The notes under the pieces were generated by a model. That model searched no databases, had not been told where the DNA came from, and saw only the letters and a list, made by a program, of their open reading frames with translations. From DCFW01 sp963790715 (GTDB lineage: Bacteria > Bacteroidota > Bacteroidia > Bacteroidales > Bacteroidaceae): a stretch of DNA of 64,000 nucleotides. The DNA is taken from NCBI GenBank assembly GCA_963790715.1, contig CAWBPN010000010.1:310001-374000 (forward strand), in the 5' to 3' direction. The position numbers and the translations under genes were made by a program. The first letter of the stretch is position 1, and each line of letters begins with the position of its first letter. This document shows positions 1 to 8,585 of this stretch, in pieces.

Positions 1-27
1 AAATGCTAATTCTAATATTTTTTTCAT
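1..27 (-). CDS. 5' end of next gene, probably RND efflux permease (partial)
   Basis: The minus strand has an ATG at 27 that opens a frame reading MKKILELAF to the window edge, five bases after the stop of the adaptor gene. A CusA/CzcA-type inner-membrane permease normally follows its adaptor and starts with a similar short basic/hydrophobic stretch. Only nine codons are visible, so the product is inferred from context alone. Confidence 0.4.
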
Positions 28-32
28 ATCGG

Positions 33-1136
33 TCAGAGAATATTATTTAAATAAAAAGCGCCCTCGGTTATAATCTCGTCATTCGGATTCAAGCCAGAAA
101 GTACAACAGCTTGATTATTCGGAGCTGCTGTGGTGGTAACCTCACGCTTAACATATTTGTTATTGCCAACCTTTACAAACACGTACTGAGAATTCTCTTC
201 CTGTAATACTGCCGATGAAGGAATCATTATCTTCTTCACAGCCTTATCCGACAATTTTACATACCCGTACATTCCTGGTTTCATCAGCCGAGCTTTATTG
301 TTGCACTCTATTATCACTTCAACCGAATGCGTATCCTCGTCCATCATCTGGCCGATATGGTATATCTTTCCTCTTATTTCCTTATCGGGCATGGATATTA
401 GCGATATTCCAACAGTAGAAAGATTACGGATTAAATTTATATCCTTTTCTTTCACGTGCGCCACCATCCAAACCTCATCCAGGTTTGCTACGGTAGCCAC
501 CGGGTCGGCATCATCTTTAAGATATTGTCCTGTCACTATCGTACTTTTCACAATTTCGCCGGTTATCGGAGAACGCACAACAAGCGGCCGTCCCAACGAC
601 ATTTGCCGTGGTGACATGTGGTATACCGACAAAGCAGCTTTTGCATTTTCCAATTCTTTTTTCTTAACGCCATAATCCAGTGCGGCATCTTCCTCTTCCT
701 TTTTTGCACCAACTTTGTTGCGCACCAAATCCTTTTCACGCCGCAATGTTACGTATGCAGCACGCATTTGCTCCTGTGCCTGACAATACTCTTTCACAGA
801 TTCAAAAAATGCAGCCGAACTTATTTCGAATATCGGGCTCCCTGCCCTCACCTTTTGTCCCAGACGAACAAATGACTTCACGATACGTCCGGAAAACGGA
901 GATGCCACTTGTGCATATTTGGTAGGTATTGCTTCCACCTCTCCCGAGGCTGTAAACAACGGATTGTAATCATGAAACATTGCTTGCGAAGTTTTGATCT
1001 TACTTGTTAAAGGAGATTTTGCCGACACAGTTATCGTATCTCCGCGTACAGTATAATCCTGAATATCTTTAGACCCTTTTACTCCCTTGCATGAAGAAAG
1101 TACTGCTATAACTAAAAGGAAATAATATCTTTTCAT
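33..1136 (-). CDS. RND efflux periplasmic adaptor lipoprotein (HlyD/CusB family)
   Basis: The 367-aa product should bridge an inner-membrane RND pump and an outer-membrane channel. It begins with a lipoprotein signal ending in a lipobox (LSSC, Cys near residue 16). A barrel-sandwich half follows (ASPFSGRIVKSFVRLGQKV, ~78-96), then a helical hairpin (~110-170), the second lipoyl half (VRSPITGEIVKS, ~186-197), a beta-barrel domain and a membrane-proximal domain. Length and order fit CusB/CzcB-like adaptors. The substrate (metal or drug) cannot be told: no His/Met-rich segment is visible. It is the first complete gene of a minus-strand operon, with a probable permease starting five bases downstream. 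Confidence 0.88.
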   Translation of the reverse strand: MKRYYFLLVIAVLSSCKGVKGSKDIQDYTVRGDTITVSAKSPLTSKIKTSQAMFHDYNPLFTASGEVEAIPTKYAQVASPFSGRIVKSFVRLGQKVRAGSPIFEISSAAFFESVKEYCQAQEQMRAAYVTLRREKDLVRNKVGAKKEEEDAALDYGVKKKELENAKAALSVYHMSPRQMSLGRPLVVRSPITGEIVKSTIVTGQYLKDDADPVATVANLDEVWMVAHVKEKDINLIRNLSTVGISLISMPDKEIRGKIYHIGQMMDEDTHSVEVIIECNNKARLMKPGMYGYVKLSDKAVKKIMIPSSAVLQEENSQYVFVKVGNNKYVKREVTTTAAPNNQAVVLSGLNPNDEIITEGAFYLNNIL

Positions 1137-1181
1137 CGTTTTATCTATTTCATTTTTACATCATAATTTTTTCTTTCATCG

Positions 1182-1189
1182 CAAAAATA
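1182..1189 (-). promoter_or_regulatory. -7 box for RND adaptor operon
   Basis: On the minus strand this reads TATTTTTG, matching the Bacteroidota -7 consensus TAnnTTTG. It lies ~45 bases before the adaptor ATG. No convincing -33 box was seen. Confidence 0.45.
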
Positions 1190-1387
1190 GATATTATAAT
1201 CAAATTGATTTTTCTTTTTATATTAAGAAAAGATTAAAATCAGCAATATACTCACAAATGAGTATCAATAAAAATATACAGTACACAGAAAAATAATTTT
1301 GAAAATACTTGTTTATTCAATTGCATTTTTTTATGTTTGCAACAGAAATAACTGTATTAATAGATGTTACAACTATATATGCCAAGG

Positions 1388-1561
1388 ACGTATTAATTAT
1401 TAATACGTTATTTCTAATGTATGTTGAGCCATCGCCATATTCTGTAAAAAAGAGATTTACAGAAAACGATTAAAAAACGATACGGTTAATAAATAATAAC
1501 CGTGCAATTAAAATTCAGGCAAATAACAATTATTATTTGCCGTATACGATTAATAAACGAT
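1388..1561. promoter_or_regulatory. Cluster of four inverted repeats and two ACGAT direct-repeat pairs
   Basis: This gene-free stretch holds four perfect dyads: 1388-1408 (arms ACGTATTAAT, 1-nt centre), 1441-1463 (arms TCTGTAAA, 7-nt loop), 1482-1503 (arms ACGGTTA, 8-nt loop) and 1518-1541 (arms GGCAAATAA, 6-nt loop). After the second and after the fourth dyad lies a pair of ACGAT boxes set exactly 11 bp apart (1466/1477 and 1546/1557). The cluster sits directly before a small ORF at 1585 and ~0.6 kb before the polysaccharide genes. A regulatory region is likely; the regulator is unknown. The rest of 1137-1387 shows only the adaptor -7 box. Confidence 0.55.
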
Positions 1562-1584
1562 TCTGACATTTATCTTATTAAGTC

Positions 1585-1770
1585 ATGAATACCACAAATT
1601 ACGCAGGTTGGCAAAAATCGCCACACAAGATTACTTATTTTGTAATTGCAGTAAAGCATTTTACATCACCCAAGCATGTGTACAACTTAGCTCACGGGGC
1701 TTACGTTTATCGTAAAGACAAAGGAATTATACACGATTTGGTAAAATCAAATATTCTGGTACACTTCTGA
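1585..1770 (+). CDS. Small hypothetical protein (61 aa)
   Basis: This basic 61-aa protein has aromatic-rich segments (THYF-like ITYFVIAV at ~16-23, and LAHGAYVYRKDKG at ~35-47). I do not recognise a family with confidence. Support for a real gene is positional: it starts just after a dense array of dyads and repeats, its codons look normal, and a hairpin that could serve as terminator follows at 1792-1826. There is no signal peptide or obvious membrane helix. It could be a small regulator of the polysaccharide locus, but that is a guess. Confidence 0.5.
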   Translation: MNTTNYAGWQKSPHKITYFVIAVKHFTSPKHVYNLAHGAYVYRKDKGIIHDLVKSNILVHF

Positions 1771-1791
1771 TAAACGCGCAAAAAAATGAAT

Positions 1792-1826
1792 ACGAATAAT
1801 CCTTGGTATAACCGGGGGTTATTCGT
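1792..1826 (+). terminator. Hairpin after small ORF
   Basis: Arms ACGAATAA (1792-1799) and TTATTCGT (1819-1826) are perfect, with extra CC/GG pairing inside and a short T-rich tail. It lies ~20 bases after the stop of the 61-aa ORF. Confidence 0.5.
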
Positions 1827-1910
1827 TTAGCTGTAGCTTCAGCTTTTATGTAACTATTCCATTTAGTTTATTCTCTCAATATTTTCAAAAACAAAATGAT
1901 TACATAAAAT

Positions 1911-1941
1911 TTTGTTTATAAAAAATTTATTAATATATTTG
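1911..1941 (+). promoter_or_regulatory. Promoter of the polysaccharide genes
   Basis: TTTG at 1911-1914, a 19-bp spacer and TATATTTG at 1934-1941 give an exact match to the Bacteroidota sigma consensus (TTTG-N19-TAnnTTTG). A leader of ~120 nt separates it from the first codon of the epimerase gene. Confidence 0.75.
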
Positions 1942-2068
1942 CAACAACGCAGACAGCCCGAAAACTTTAACTGTGGAAAGACGTAAATACGATTATTGAT
2001 TCTACAATTATTACATATAACAAGGGGTGTTTCCGTATGATGAAAACGATTGTAAAGTGACCGAAATT

Positions 2069-2965
2069 ATGAAAATGTTATTTACCGGAGCTAAAGGTTT
2101 TGTAGGTAAAAATATATATCCAATACTCCAAGAGTTATATTCAATAACTACTCTTGGAACTAATCCGCATAATGACTGCCAAATTGATTTGGCAAATGAG
2201 GTACCGTCATTCAATGATAAGTATGACATCATTCTTCATGCAGCCGGTAAGGCACACATCATTCCACGAAACGAAGAAGATGAGAATTCATTTTTCGACA
2301 TTAATCTTCAAGGTACAAAGAATTTATGTATCGGTCTTGAAAAGACTTTGTTGCCAAAGGCTTTCATATTTATAAGCACCGTAGCCGTTTATGGTTGCGA
2401 CTTCGGCGAGAAAATAGCTGAGGATCATCCGCTAAACGGTAAGACGCCCTACGCCTTAAGCAAGATACAAGCTGAACAATTCTTAGTAGAATGGTGCCGG
2501 AAGAATCATATAACATTAGGCATCATACGTCCGTCACTCATTGCCGGGCCATGTCCTCCGGGAAATTTGGGAAGTATGATTAATGGAATCAAGACCGGAC
2601 GGTATCTGAGTATCGCCGGAGGCAAAGCACGAAAGAGCGTAGTTTTGGTTGAGGACATCGGTCGCCTTATTCCTTCGTTGGCTGAAAAAGGCGGTATATA
2701 TAATATATGTGACGACGAGCAACCTACATTCAGGCAATTAGAGACTGTGATATGCCGCCAACTTAATAAAAAAGCACCATTATCCATTCCTTATTGGCTT
2801 GCAAAATCTCTTGCACTTATTGGTGACTGCATTGGCAACAAAGCTCCGATAAACTCTTTAAAGCTGAAAAAAATTACCGAATCTCTTACTTTCAGCAATG
2901 AAAAGGCGGAAAAAGAATTGGATTGGAATCCTATGAACGTAATAGAAAACTTTAAAATTAAATAA
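2069..2965 (+). CDS. NAD-dependent sugar epimerase/dehydratase
   Basis: This 298-aa cytoplasmic SDR enzyme acts on a nucleotide sugar or lipid-linked sugar in polysaccharide synthesis. The N-terminal dinucleotide site is FTGAKGFVGKN (GxxGxxG). The catalytic elements are ISTVAVYG and the YxxxK motif in PYALSKIQAE. The open frame extends upstream to a GTG at 2027, but those 14 codons lack family character and the domain starts cleanly at MKMLFTG, so ATG 2069 is preferred. Comparable epimerases sit next to the MraY/WecA-like transferase in Bacteroides capsule operons. That transferase is the next gene here, 25 bp downstream. The exact substrate is unknown. Confidence 0.85.
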   Translation: MKMLFTGAKGFVGKNIYPILQELYSITTLGTNPHNDCQIDLANEVPSFNDKYDIILHAAGKAHIIPRNEEDENSFFDINLQGTKNLCIGLEKTLLPKAFIFISTVAVYGCDFGEKIAEDHPLNGKTPYALSKIQAEQFLVEWCRKNHITLGIIRPSLIAGPCPPGNLGSMINGIKTGRYLSIAGGKARKSVVLVEDIGRLIPSLAEKGGIYNICDDEQPTFRQLETVICRQLNKKAPLSIPYWLAKSLALIGDCIGNKAPINSLKLKKITESLTFSNEKAEKELDWNPMNVIENFKIK

Positions 2966-2990
2966 CAATAAAAACGAGGAGACATTCAGT

Positions 2991-3956
2991 ATGAAATATT
3001 TTATCTGTATCATTGTATTATTTATATGTGAGCTGATTTACTTCAAGATAGCAAAGCATTTCAATATCATTGACAAACCTAATGAAAGAAGCTCACACAC
3101 CAGAACTACACTACGCGGAGGAGGCATCATTTTCTATATCGGCATGCTGATATACTTCATCGCTTCCAAATTTGCCTATCCGTGGTTCTTTGCAGGACTG
3201 ACACTGATAACATTCATCAGTTTCGTTGATGACATCCACAGCATAACCCAGAACAAACGCCTAATCATTCATTTCACTGCCATGGCATTGATGTTTTATC
3301 AGTTGAACTTGTTTACAAGGCAGTCGTGGTGGCTCTGTATCATTGCACTAATCCTGTGCATCGGCGCGATGAATGCTTACAACTTCATGGACGGCATCAA
3401 CGGTATAACAGGCGGTTATTCATTAGTGATGCTCGTGGCATTAGCATACGTCAACGAGCATGTCATTCATTTTGTGGATATAGACTTTATTCGCGCAGCA
3501 TCCTTGGCAGTATTCGTATTTTGCTTCTTCAATTTCCGCAAACATGCAAAAAGCTTTGCAGGCGACGTAGGTTCCTTATCAATTATTTTCATTATTCTTT
3601 TCCTACTTGGGAAACTCATGATGCTGACAAAAGACCTTTCATGGCTTACCTTCCTTGTAGTATATGGCACCGATACCGGTTTGACTGGCCTTCACCGCCT
3701 GATACTGCACGAGAATCTCGGACTGCCGCACAGAAAACACGCCTATCAGATAATGGCGAACGAACTGAAAATTCCTCATATAGCGGTGAGTATAATATAT
3801 ATGACGTTGCAAGCTGCAATCGACACCTATTATATATATAGACCAGGATACATAACCTTCGTGGTCAGCATTTGCATACTATCCGTTGCTTATGCCATAT
3901 TTATAAAGAAATATTATCATTTACATCGGGAAAGCTTAAATGCTATTTCCGAATAA
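2991..3956 (+). CDS. Polyprenyl-phosphate sugar-1-P transferase (MraY/WecA-like, GT4 type)
   Basis: The 321-aa polytopic inner-membrane enzyme transfers a sugar-1-phosphate from a UDP-sugar to undecaprenyl phosphate, starting a glycan chain. Family hallmarks are the metal-site segment NAYNFMDGINGITGG (~128-142), the FAGDVGSLS segment (~187-195) and the basic cytoplasmic loop GLPHRKHAYQIM (~245-256). About ten hydrophobic spans are visible. It lies between an epimerase and a membrane dehydratase in one transcription unit. A second, unrelated initiating transferase (WcaJ type) occurs at 6801, so the locus has two candidate initiators. Confidence 0.88.
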   Translation: MKYFICIIVLFICELIYFKIAKHFNIIDKPNERSSHTRTTLRGGGIIFYIGMLIYFIASKFAYPWFFAGLTLITFISFVDDIHSITQNKRLIIHFTAMALMFYQLNLFTRQSWWLCIIALILCIGAMNAYNFMDGINGITGGYSLVMLVALAYVNEHVIHFVDIDFIRAASLAVFVFCFFNFRKHAKSFAGDVGSLSIIFIILFLLGKLMMLTKDLSWLTFLVVYGTDTGLTGLHRLILHENLGLPHRKHAYQIMANELKIPHIAVSIIYMTLQAAIDTYYIYRPGYITFVVSICILSVAYAIFIKKYYHLHRESLNAISE

Positions 3957-3983
3957 AACCGTAACACATTTAAAACGTTAATT

Positions 3984-5906
3984 ATGAAAATAGATATCTT
4001 TTCGAAATTCAGCAGCTGGTGGTTCCAACGCCAATCATTGCCATATTGGTGTATCTTTGTGATAGACTGCATCATCATATACGCCACATCCATATTCGTA
4101 TGCTATTTCTTCCATGGAGGAAGAGCCATAGCCGACTTTTTTTGGCAACTGACCGGAACTATATGCGTGTACATGCTGTTCAATATCATAGGCTTTCGCA
4201 TTTTCCACACTTATGCCGGCATATTGCGTTATTCGTCGTTTGTCGATCTGCAACGCGTGGGAATGTCGATGTTCGTCGGATTTGTCATGATTATGATAGC
4301 CCGCAGGTTTTTTCATTTGGATTATTATTTGTTGCCTATCAGGATGCGCGAACTAATCCTCATAGCACTTGTTGGCACTCTTCTAATGTGGGGCGTACGT
4401 ATATTGGCAAAATATCTGTTCGACATTTCTTCGGCTGATGCCAACACGCGAGGGGCTTTTATCTACGGAGTCAACGACAGCGGCGTGGGATTAGCCAGAA
4501 GTATTCGCTCCGAAAATCCTATACGCTTTAAGTTGGAAGGATTCGTTTCCGATGACAAAAAGAACTTTAACTTGCAACTGATGGGTGTGAAAGTTTATCC
4601 TATAGATGATAAGTTGATCTACAAAATGCAGGAAAAAAGCGCAAGCGTATTTCTGATTGCGCCGACGATGAATGAAGCCATGCGTAACAATGAGAAGTTA
4701 CAAAATGCTTTAATCAGCGCAAGCATCCGTATTTATATGATGCCTCATGCTAAAGAATTTGGCAAAGATGACGGCGATGCCACTCAACTGAAAAAAGTTG
4801 ATGTTGAAGATTTGTTGCCACGTAACGAAATAACCGTTGACATGGCTTCCGTAGGAGCTTTGCTTGAAAACAAACGTATAATGGTCACAGGATCCGCCGG
4901 TAGTATCGGTAGCGAGATGGTGCGCCAAATAGCCTTATACCGACCGGCACAACTGATATTGATCGACCAGGCCGAAACGCCTCAACATGACATCCGCCTG
5001 ATGATGGCACGCGAATGGCCTGACATAAAAACGGAAACTATCGTTGCAAGCATCAGTAACTCAAGGCACATGGAGAAGATTTTCGCAAGCTTCAGACCTG
5101 ATTATGTGTTCCATGCGGCTGCATACAAGCATGTGCCTATGATGGAGAACGACCCAAGCGAGAGTGTTGGAAATAACATCTACGGTACAAAAGTAATTGC
5201 CGACCTGTCGGTGAAATACGGAGCAAAAAAGTTTGTGATGATCTCTACGGACAAAGCTGTAAACCCAACAAATGTTATGGGATGCTCGAAACGCATCTGT
5301 GAGATTTACGTTCAAAGCTTGGATAAAGCCATCAAAGACGGGAAAATAGAAGGTGTCACACAATTCGTTACCACACGTTTCGGTAATGTATTAGGCTCAA
5401 ACGGCAGTGTCATTCCTCTTTTCCGCAAACAAATCGACAATGGCGGTCCGGTAACAGTTACCGACCCGCGCATCAACCGATTCTTCATGTTGATACCGGA
5501 AGCTTGTAAGCTGGTGCTTGAAGCCGGAACAAAAGGCAAAGGCGGCGAAATATTCGTTTTCGACATGGGCAAACCTGTGAAAATTGACGATCTTGCCAAG
5601 CGAATGATTAAGTTAAGCGGAGCCAAAAACGTACAGGTTGTCTACACAGGATTGCGTAATGGAGAAAAACTTTATGAAGAAGTGCTCAACGAGAAGGAAA
5701 GGTGCAAAACAACATTCCATCCTAAAATAAAAATTGCCAGCGTAAGAGAATATGATTATAATAATATAAGTGAAAACATAAATAAACTCATCAACACAAG
5801 CCAAACATGCGATGACATGGAGATTGTGCGGCAGATGAAAGAGATTGTACCGGAATATATCAGCAATAATTCAAAATATGAAGTGCTGGACAAAAACGGC
5901 TCATAA
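3984..5906 (+). CDS. Membrane UDP-sugar 4,6-dehydratase (CapD/FlaA1/PglF-like)
   Basis: The 640-aa protein has four N-terminal membrane helices (~20-135), a first Rossmann-like domain (~150-260) and a catalytic SDR domain from ~295 (IMVTGSAGSIGSE). The family normally converts UDP-GlcNAc to its 4-keto-6-deoxy derivative. The usual Tyr of YxxxK is Met here (NVMGCSKR), as is typical for this family, following the conserved MISTDKAVNPTNVMG segment. Length matches CapD/WbpM proteins. It is the last gene of the first polysaccharide unit, 27 bp after the transferase gene. Confidence 0.92.
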   Translation: MKIDIFSKFSSWWFQRQSLPYWCIFVIDCIIIYATSIFVCYFFHGGRAIADFFWQLTGTICVYMLFNIIGFRIFHTYAGILRYSSFVDLQRVGMSMFVGFVMIMIARRFFHLDYYLLPIRMRELILIALVGTLLMWGVRILAKYLFDISSADANTRGAFIYGVNDSGVGLARSIRSENPIRFKLEGFVSDDKKNFNLQLMGVKVYPIDDKLIYKMQEKSASVFLIAPTMNEAMRNNEKLQNALISASIRIYMMPHAKEFGKDDGDATQLKKVDVEDLLPRNEITVDMASVGALLENKRIMVTGSAGSIGSEMVRQIALYRPAQLILIDQAETPQHDIRLMMAREWPDIKTETIVASISNSRHMEKIFASFRPDYVFHAAAYKHVPMMENDPSESVGNNIYGTKVIADLSVKYGAKKFVMISTDKAVNPTNVMGCSKRICEIYVQSLDKAIKDGKIEGVTQFVTTRFGNVLGSNGSVIPLFRKQIDNGGPVTVTDPRINRFFMLIPEACKLVLEAGTKGKGGEIFVFDMGKPVKIDDLAKRMIKLSGAKNVQVVYTGLRNGEKLYEEVLNEKERCKTTFHPKIKIASVREYDYNNISENINKLINTSQTCDDMEIVRQMKEIVPEYISNNSKYEVLDKNGS

Positions 5907-5997
5907 ACAAATATATAGCAGCATAAAAAATGACCGATATAAATTCACCAATGACAAACCAGTCATATAATATGCGGTAAACAAAAGCATATAAAGT

Positions 5998-6029
5998 CTT
6001 GTTTATTAAAAATAAGAATTGTAATTTTG
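5998..6029 (+). promoter_or_regulatory. Promoter of the UpxY unit
   Basis: CTTG (5998-6001), a 20-bp spacer and TAATTTTG (6022-6029) fit the Bacteroidota promoter. It gives an unusually long leader of ~170 nt before the UpxY-like gene. Confidence 0.6.
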
Positions 6030-6058
6030 CCATTGTAACAGTTACTGTCCTTCGTGTA

Positions 6059-6150
6059 ATGAGCGTAAAAGCTCATAAAAAAAGGGGAAAAACTATTACC
6101 TAAGTATTATGCTTAGTTATGGAGATAGAAAAAAACGATAATAAAACGAT
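6059..6150 (+). promoter_or_regulatory. Leader with hairpin and ACGAT direct repeats
   Basis: The leader contains a small hairpin (ATGAGC 6059-6064 with GCTCAT 6071-6076, followed by A and G runs, so not a classical terminator). It also has an ACGAT pair at 6135 and 6146, again exactly 11 bp apart. The same pair arrangement occurs twice at 1466-1561. Between 5907 and 6207 no gene is visible. Confidence 0.4.
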
Positions 6151-6207
6151 AATTATTACGAGAATCTTTATTGAAATTATAAAGATTTAAGCGGAAAAGA
6201 ATAAAAG

Positions 6208-6762
6208 ATGAGAGACAATATTGATAAAAACGAAGATAGTAATAAAGCGGTATGGTACGCCATAAGGACATTTAATTGCCAGGAGATGCGGGTAAGTGAA
6301 TACCTGAAAAAACAAGGATTCATTCATTTTGTTCCAATGGCATATACCATGAACGAAAAAGCAAATGAAAAGCCTAAAAAAGAACTGGTACCGATAATCC
6401 ACAATATGCTTTTCATGCAAAGAACTGTTTCAGAGGAAGAAACTCTAGAAAAGCTTAAGGACTGTCTCGTGCCACTTAGCATATTGAAAAAAGAAAAATC
6501 CGCCCAATATTATGAAATACCCGATGACCAAATGATCGAGTTCCGGGCCATGTGTGATCCGTCGTACAGCGACACACGCTATGTCACCCAACAAGAAGCC
6601 GAGACCGAACCGGGCAAAGAAGTACGTATCATTCACGGTTCGTTCAAAGGAATGATAGGCAAACTTGTGAGATGCGACAACGATTATTTCATAGTAAAAA
6701 CACTTGTAGGTATCGGTGTGATGCTGCATGTTTCAAAGTGGTATTGCGAAGTTATTGGATAA
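6208..6762 (+). CDS. UpxY-like NusG-family transcription antiterminator
   Basis: The 184-aa protein resembles the UpxY factors that let RNA polymerase read through leaders of Bacteroides capsule operons. The NusG N-terminal domain is seen as WYAIRTFNCQEMRVSEYLKKQ (~13-33), beginning with the WYA motif. A C-terminal KOW-like segment follows (VRIIHGSFKGMIGKLVR, ~134-150). UpxY genes normally open a capsule operon and are followed by an UpxZ partner. Here it has its own promoter and is followed only by an initiating transferase, with no UpxZ-like gene. Its target may be its own long leader (inference). Confidence 0.85.
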   Translation: MRDNIDKNEDSNKAVWYAIRTFNCQEMRVSEYLKKQGFIHFVPMAYTMNEKANEKPKKELVPIIHNMLFMQRTVSEEETLEKLKDCLVPLSILKKEKSAQYYEIPDDQMIEFRAMCDPSYSDTRYVTQQEAETEPGKEVRIIHGSFKGMIGKLVRCDNDYFIVKTLVGIGVMLHVSKWYCEVIG

Positions 6763-6800
6763 ATGATTTATTATATACGATTAATATTTTACTACCTTTC

Positions 6801-8201
6801 ATGAAAAATCCTTTTAATAAAGCGATTCTGTACATCGGAATTATAGAGGTGTGTGACATTGTCGTGCTGAATATAATGTATTGCCTGTTTTATTGCTTCG
6901 ACTTACATTTCAAATTCAGCCCTTCAATCCTATCCTACCCCCTATCATATTTGCTCATCAGCAACATCACATACCTCATCAGCATCAACTGGGTATGTAT
7001 CATTCTTCACAACCGATTAATACGTCCGGAGACAATTATCTCCAAGGCGGAGCGTACCATTCTTCTTCAAGTGATTTTGTTTCTTGCAGCACTTAGTTTA
7101 TTCAGAGTGTCGGCACCGTCAATATTCACTTTAGCTGCATTTTATATTCCTGCATTTTTCGTAATAAGCATGGAACGGCTTCTTTTAAACAAGTTTTTCG
7201 GATTTATACGTTACACAGGGCGTGACAACCGTAATGTAGTACTGATCGGTGACGGACAAAACATGTTAGGTTTGGCCAACCTGATGGAAGACCGATGGAA
7301 CGGTTATCATTTGCTGGGCTTCTTCACCGAAAATGAAAAGAACAATTATTCGCATCGTGTCAGACGAATAGACAATATCGAAGGTATAGTACCGTATATC
7401 ACGACACACAATGTCGACGAAGTATATTGCGGACTGCCGTCAGTCTACAGAAACGAAATCATACCAATCATCACGTGTTGTGAAAACAACCTAATACGTT
7501 TTTTCAGCGTTCCCAACATGCAAAACTACCTGAAACGCGAAGTATCAATGAAGCGCATGGGCAGCCTGATTGTGTTGGCTATACGTAAGGAACCGCTAAG
7601 CCGCTTTTCAAACCGTTTAATGAAGCGTTCGTTCGACCTTGTTACTTCAACGCTGTTCATTTGCACATTTTATCCTATCATATATGTCATCGTAGGAAGC
7701 ATAATAAAGCTCACATCACCCGGACCGGTATACTTCAGTCAACAACGTACCGGGTTGGACGGAAAAGTCTTCACCTGCCTCAAGTTCCGCAGCATGATAG
7801 TAAACAAAGAAAGCGATAAATTGCAAGCCACAGAAAACGACCCGCGCAAAACAAAGTTCGGCAATTTTCTGCGCCGCACCAACATCGACGAACTTCCCCA
7901 GCTCATCAACGTATGGAAAGGAGAAATGAGTCTTATAGGCCCGCGTCCACACATGTTGGAGCACACCGAATATTATTCACAGCTCATCAACAAATACATG
8001 GTACGCCATCTGGTGAAACCTGGAATAACAGGTTGGGCACAAGTCACAGGCTTTCGCGGTGAAACAAAAGAACTGTCTGACATGGAAGGACGTGTCAAGC
8101 AAGATATATGGTACATCGAAAATTGGACACCGTGGCTTGACTTCCATATTCTTATAAAGACATTCATAAATATGTCTCACGGTGAAACCAAAGCATTCTA
8201 G
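6801..8201 (+). CDS. Undecaprenyl-phosphate glycose phosphotransferase (WcaJ-like)
   Basis: The 466-aa inner-membrane enzyme loads the first sugar-1-phosphate on undecaprenyl phosphate. It has four N-terminal helices and a CoA-binding-like middle domain (~130-260). The C-terminal bacterial sugar transferase domain starts around RSFDLVTSTLFI, with SPGPVYFSQQRTGLDGK, LKFRSM, TNIDELPQLINVWKGEM and SLIGPRP. The frame opens upstream at 6672 inside the UpxY gene, but those residues are unrelated, so ATG 6801 (MKNPFNKAI) is chosen. The locus ends here without downstream glycosyltransferases, so other sugars must be added by genes elsewhere. Confidence 0.9.
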   Translation: MKNPFNKAILYIGIIEVCDIVVLNIMYCLFYCFDLHFKFSPSILSYPLSYLLISNITYLISINWVCIILHNRLIRPETIISKAERTILLQVILFLAALSLFRVSAPSIFTLAAFYIPAFFVISMERLLLNKFFGFIRYTGRDNRNVVLIGDGQNMLGLANLMEDRWNGYHLLGFFTENEKNNYSHRVRRIDNIEGIVPYITTHNVDEVYCGLPSVYRNEIIPIITCCENNLIRFFSVPNMQNYLKREVSMKRMGSLIVLAIRKEPLSRFSNRLMKRSFDLVTSTLFICTFYPIIYVIVGSIIKLTSPGPVYFSQQRTGLDGKVFTCLKFRSMIVNKESDKLQATENDPRKTKFGNFLRRTNIDELPQLINVWKGEMSLIGPRPHMLEHTEYYSQLINKYMVRHLVKPGITGWAQVTGFRGETKELSDMEGRVKQDIWYIENWTPWLDFHILIKTFINMSHGETKAF

Positions 8202-8350
8202 CAATTTGGGTCATTGCAGGTCACAAACGCCCTCCCATTTCATAAGTTTTTTTCGACCTATTCATGTTTCATAGTGCCTATATTCATGGGCTTTTTCAAC
8301 TGAACCGATGAATACCTGAAGCATTCAGCTGTAAGATAAAAAACACGCTA

Positions 8351-8500
8351 CGTGAAAAAAAAAGTTATGCAACATGAAAAAAAATCTGTTGCTACATGAA
8401 AAAAAAAGTTACGGAACATGAAATAAAAAAACACGGAGCATGAGTTAAAAAAACACGGAGCATGAAATTTTTTTTCATGTAGCAACAGATTTTTTCGTAG
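8351..8500. repeat. Repeat locus A1: CATG plus poly-A modules with a 28-bp inverted repeat
   Basis: About seven modules of the form (g/a)CATG or CGTG followed by 7-9 A, then AGTTA or TCTG, run in series. A perfect 28-bp inverted repeat joins 8379-8406 and 8468-8495 around a 61-nt loop. The same kind of array is found at 59433-59582. The spacing is irregular and no unique spacers of constant length exist, so this is not CRISPR. Confidence 0.75.
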
Positions 8501-8585
8501 AATCATAACGGAATTCGTTTACAGATAATGAAAACCCATACTAAAAAGCTATACAAATCATCACATTCATTGCATTGCAATCTGA

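Noticed and set aside
1137..1584. Invertible promoter flanked by inverted repeats upstream of the polysaccharide genes
   Set aside because: Each dyad is self-contained and different; no pair of distant matching arms flanking a promoter was found.
2027..2068. GTG start for the epimerase at 2027
   Set aside because: The extra 14 residues precede the conserved Rossmann start and lack family character; ATG 2069 fits better.
8351..8500. CRISPR-like repetitive array
   Set aside because: Units vary in length and orientation, there are no unique spacers of constant size, and no cas genes are nearby.
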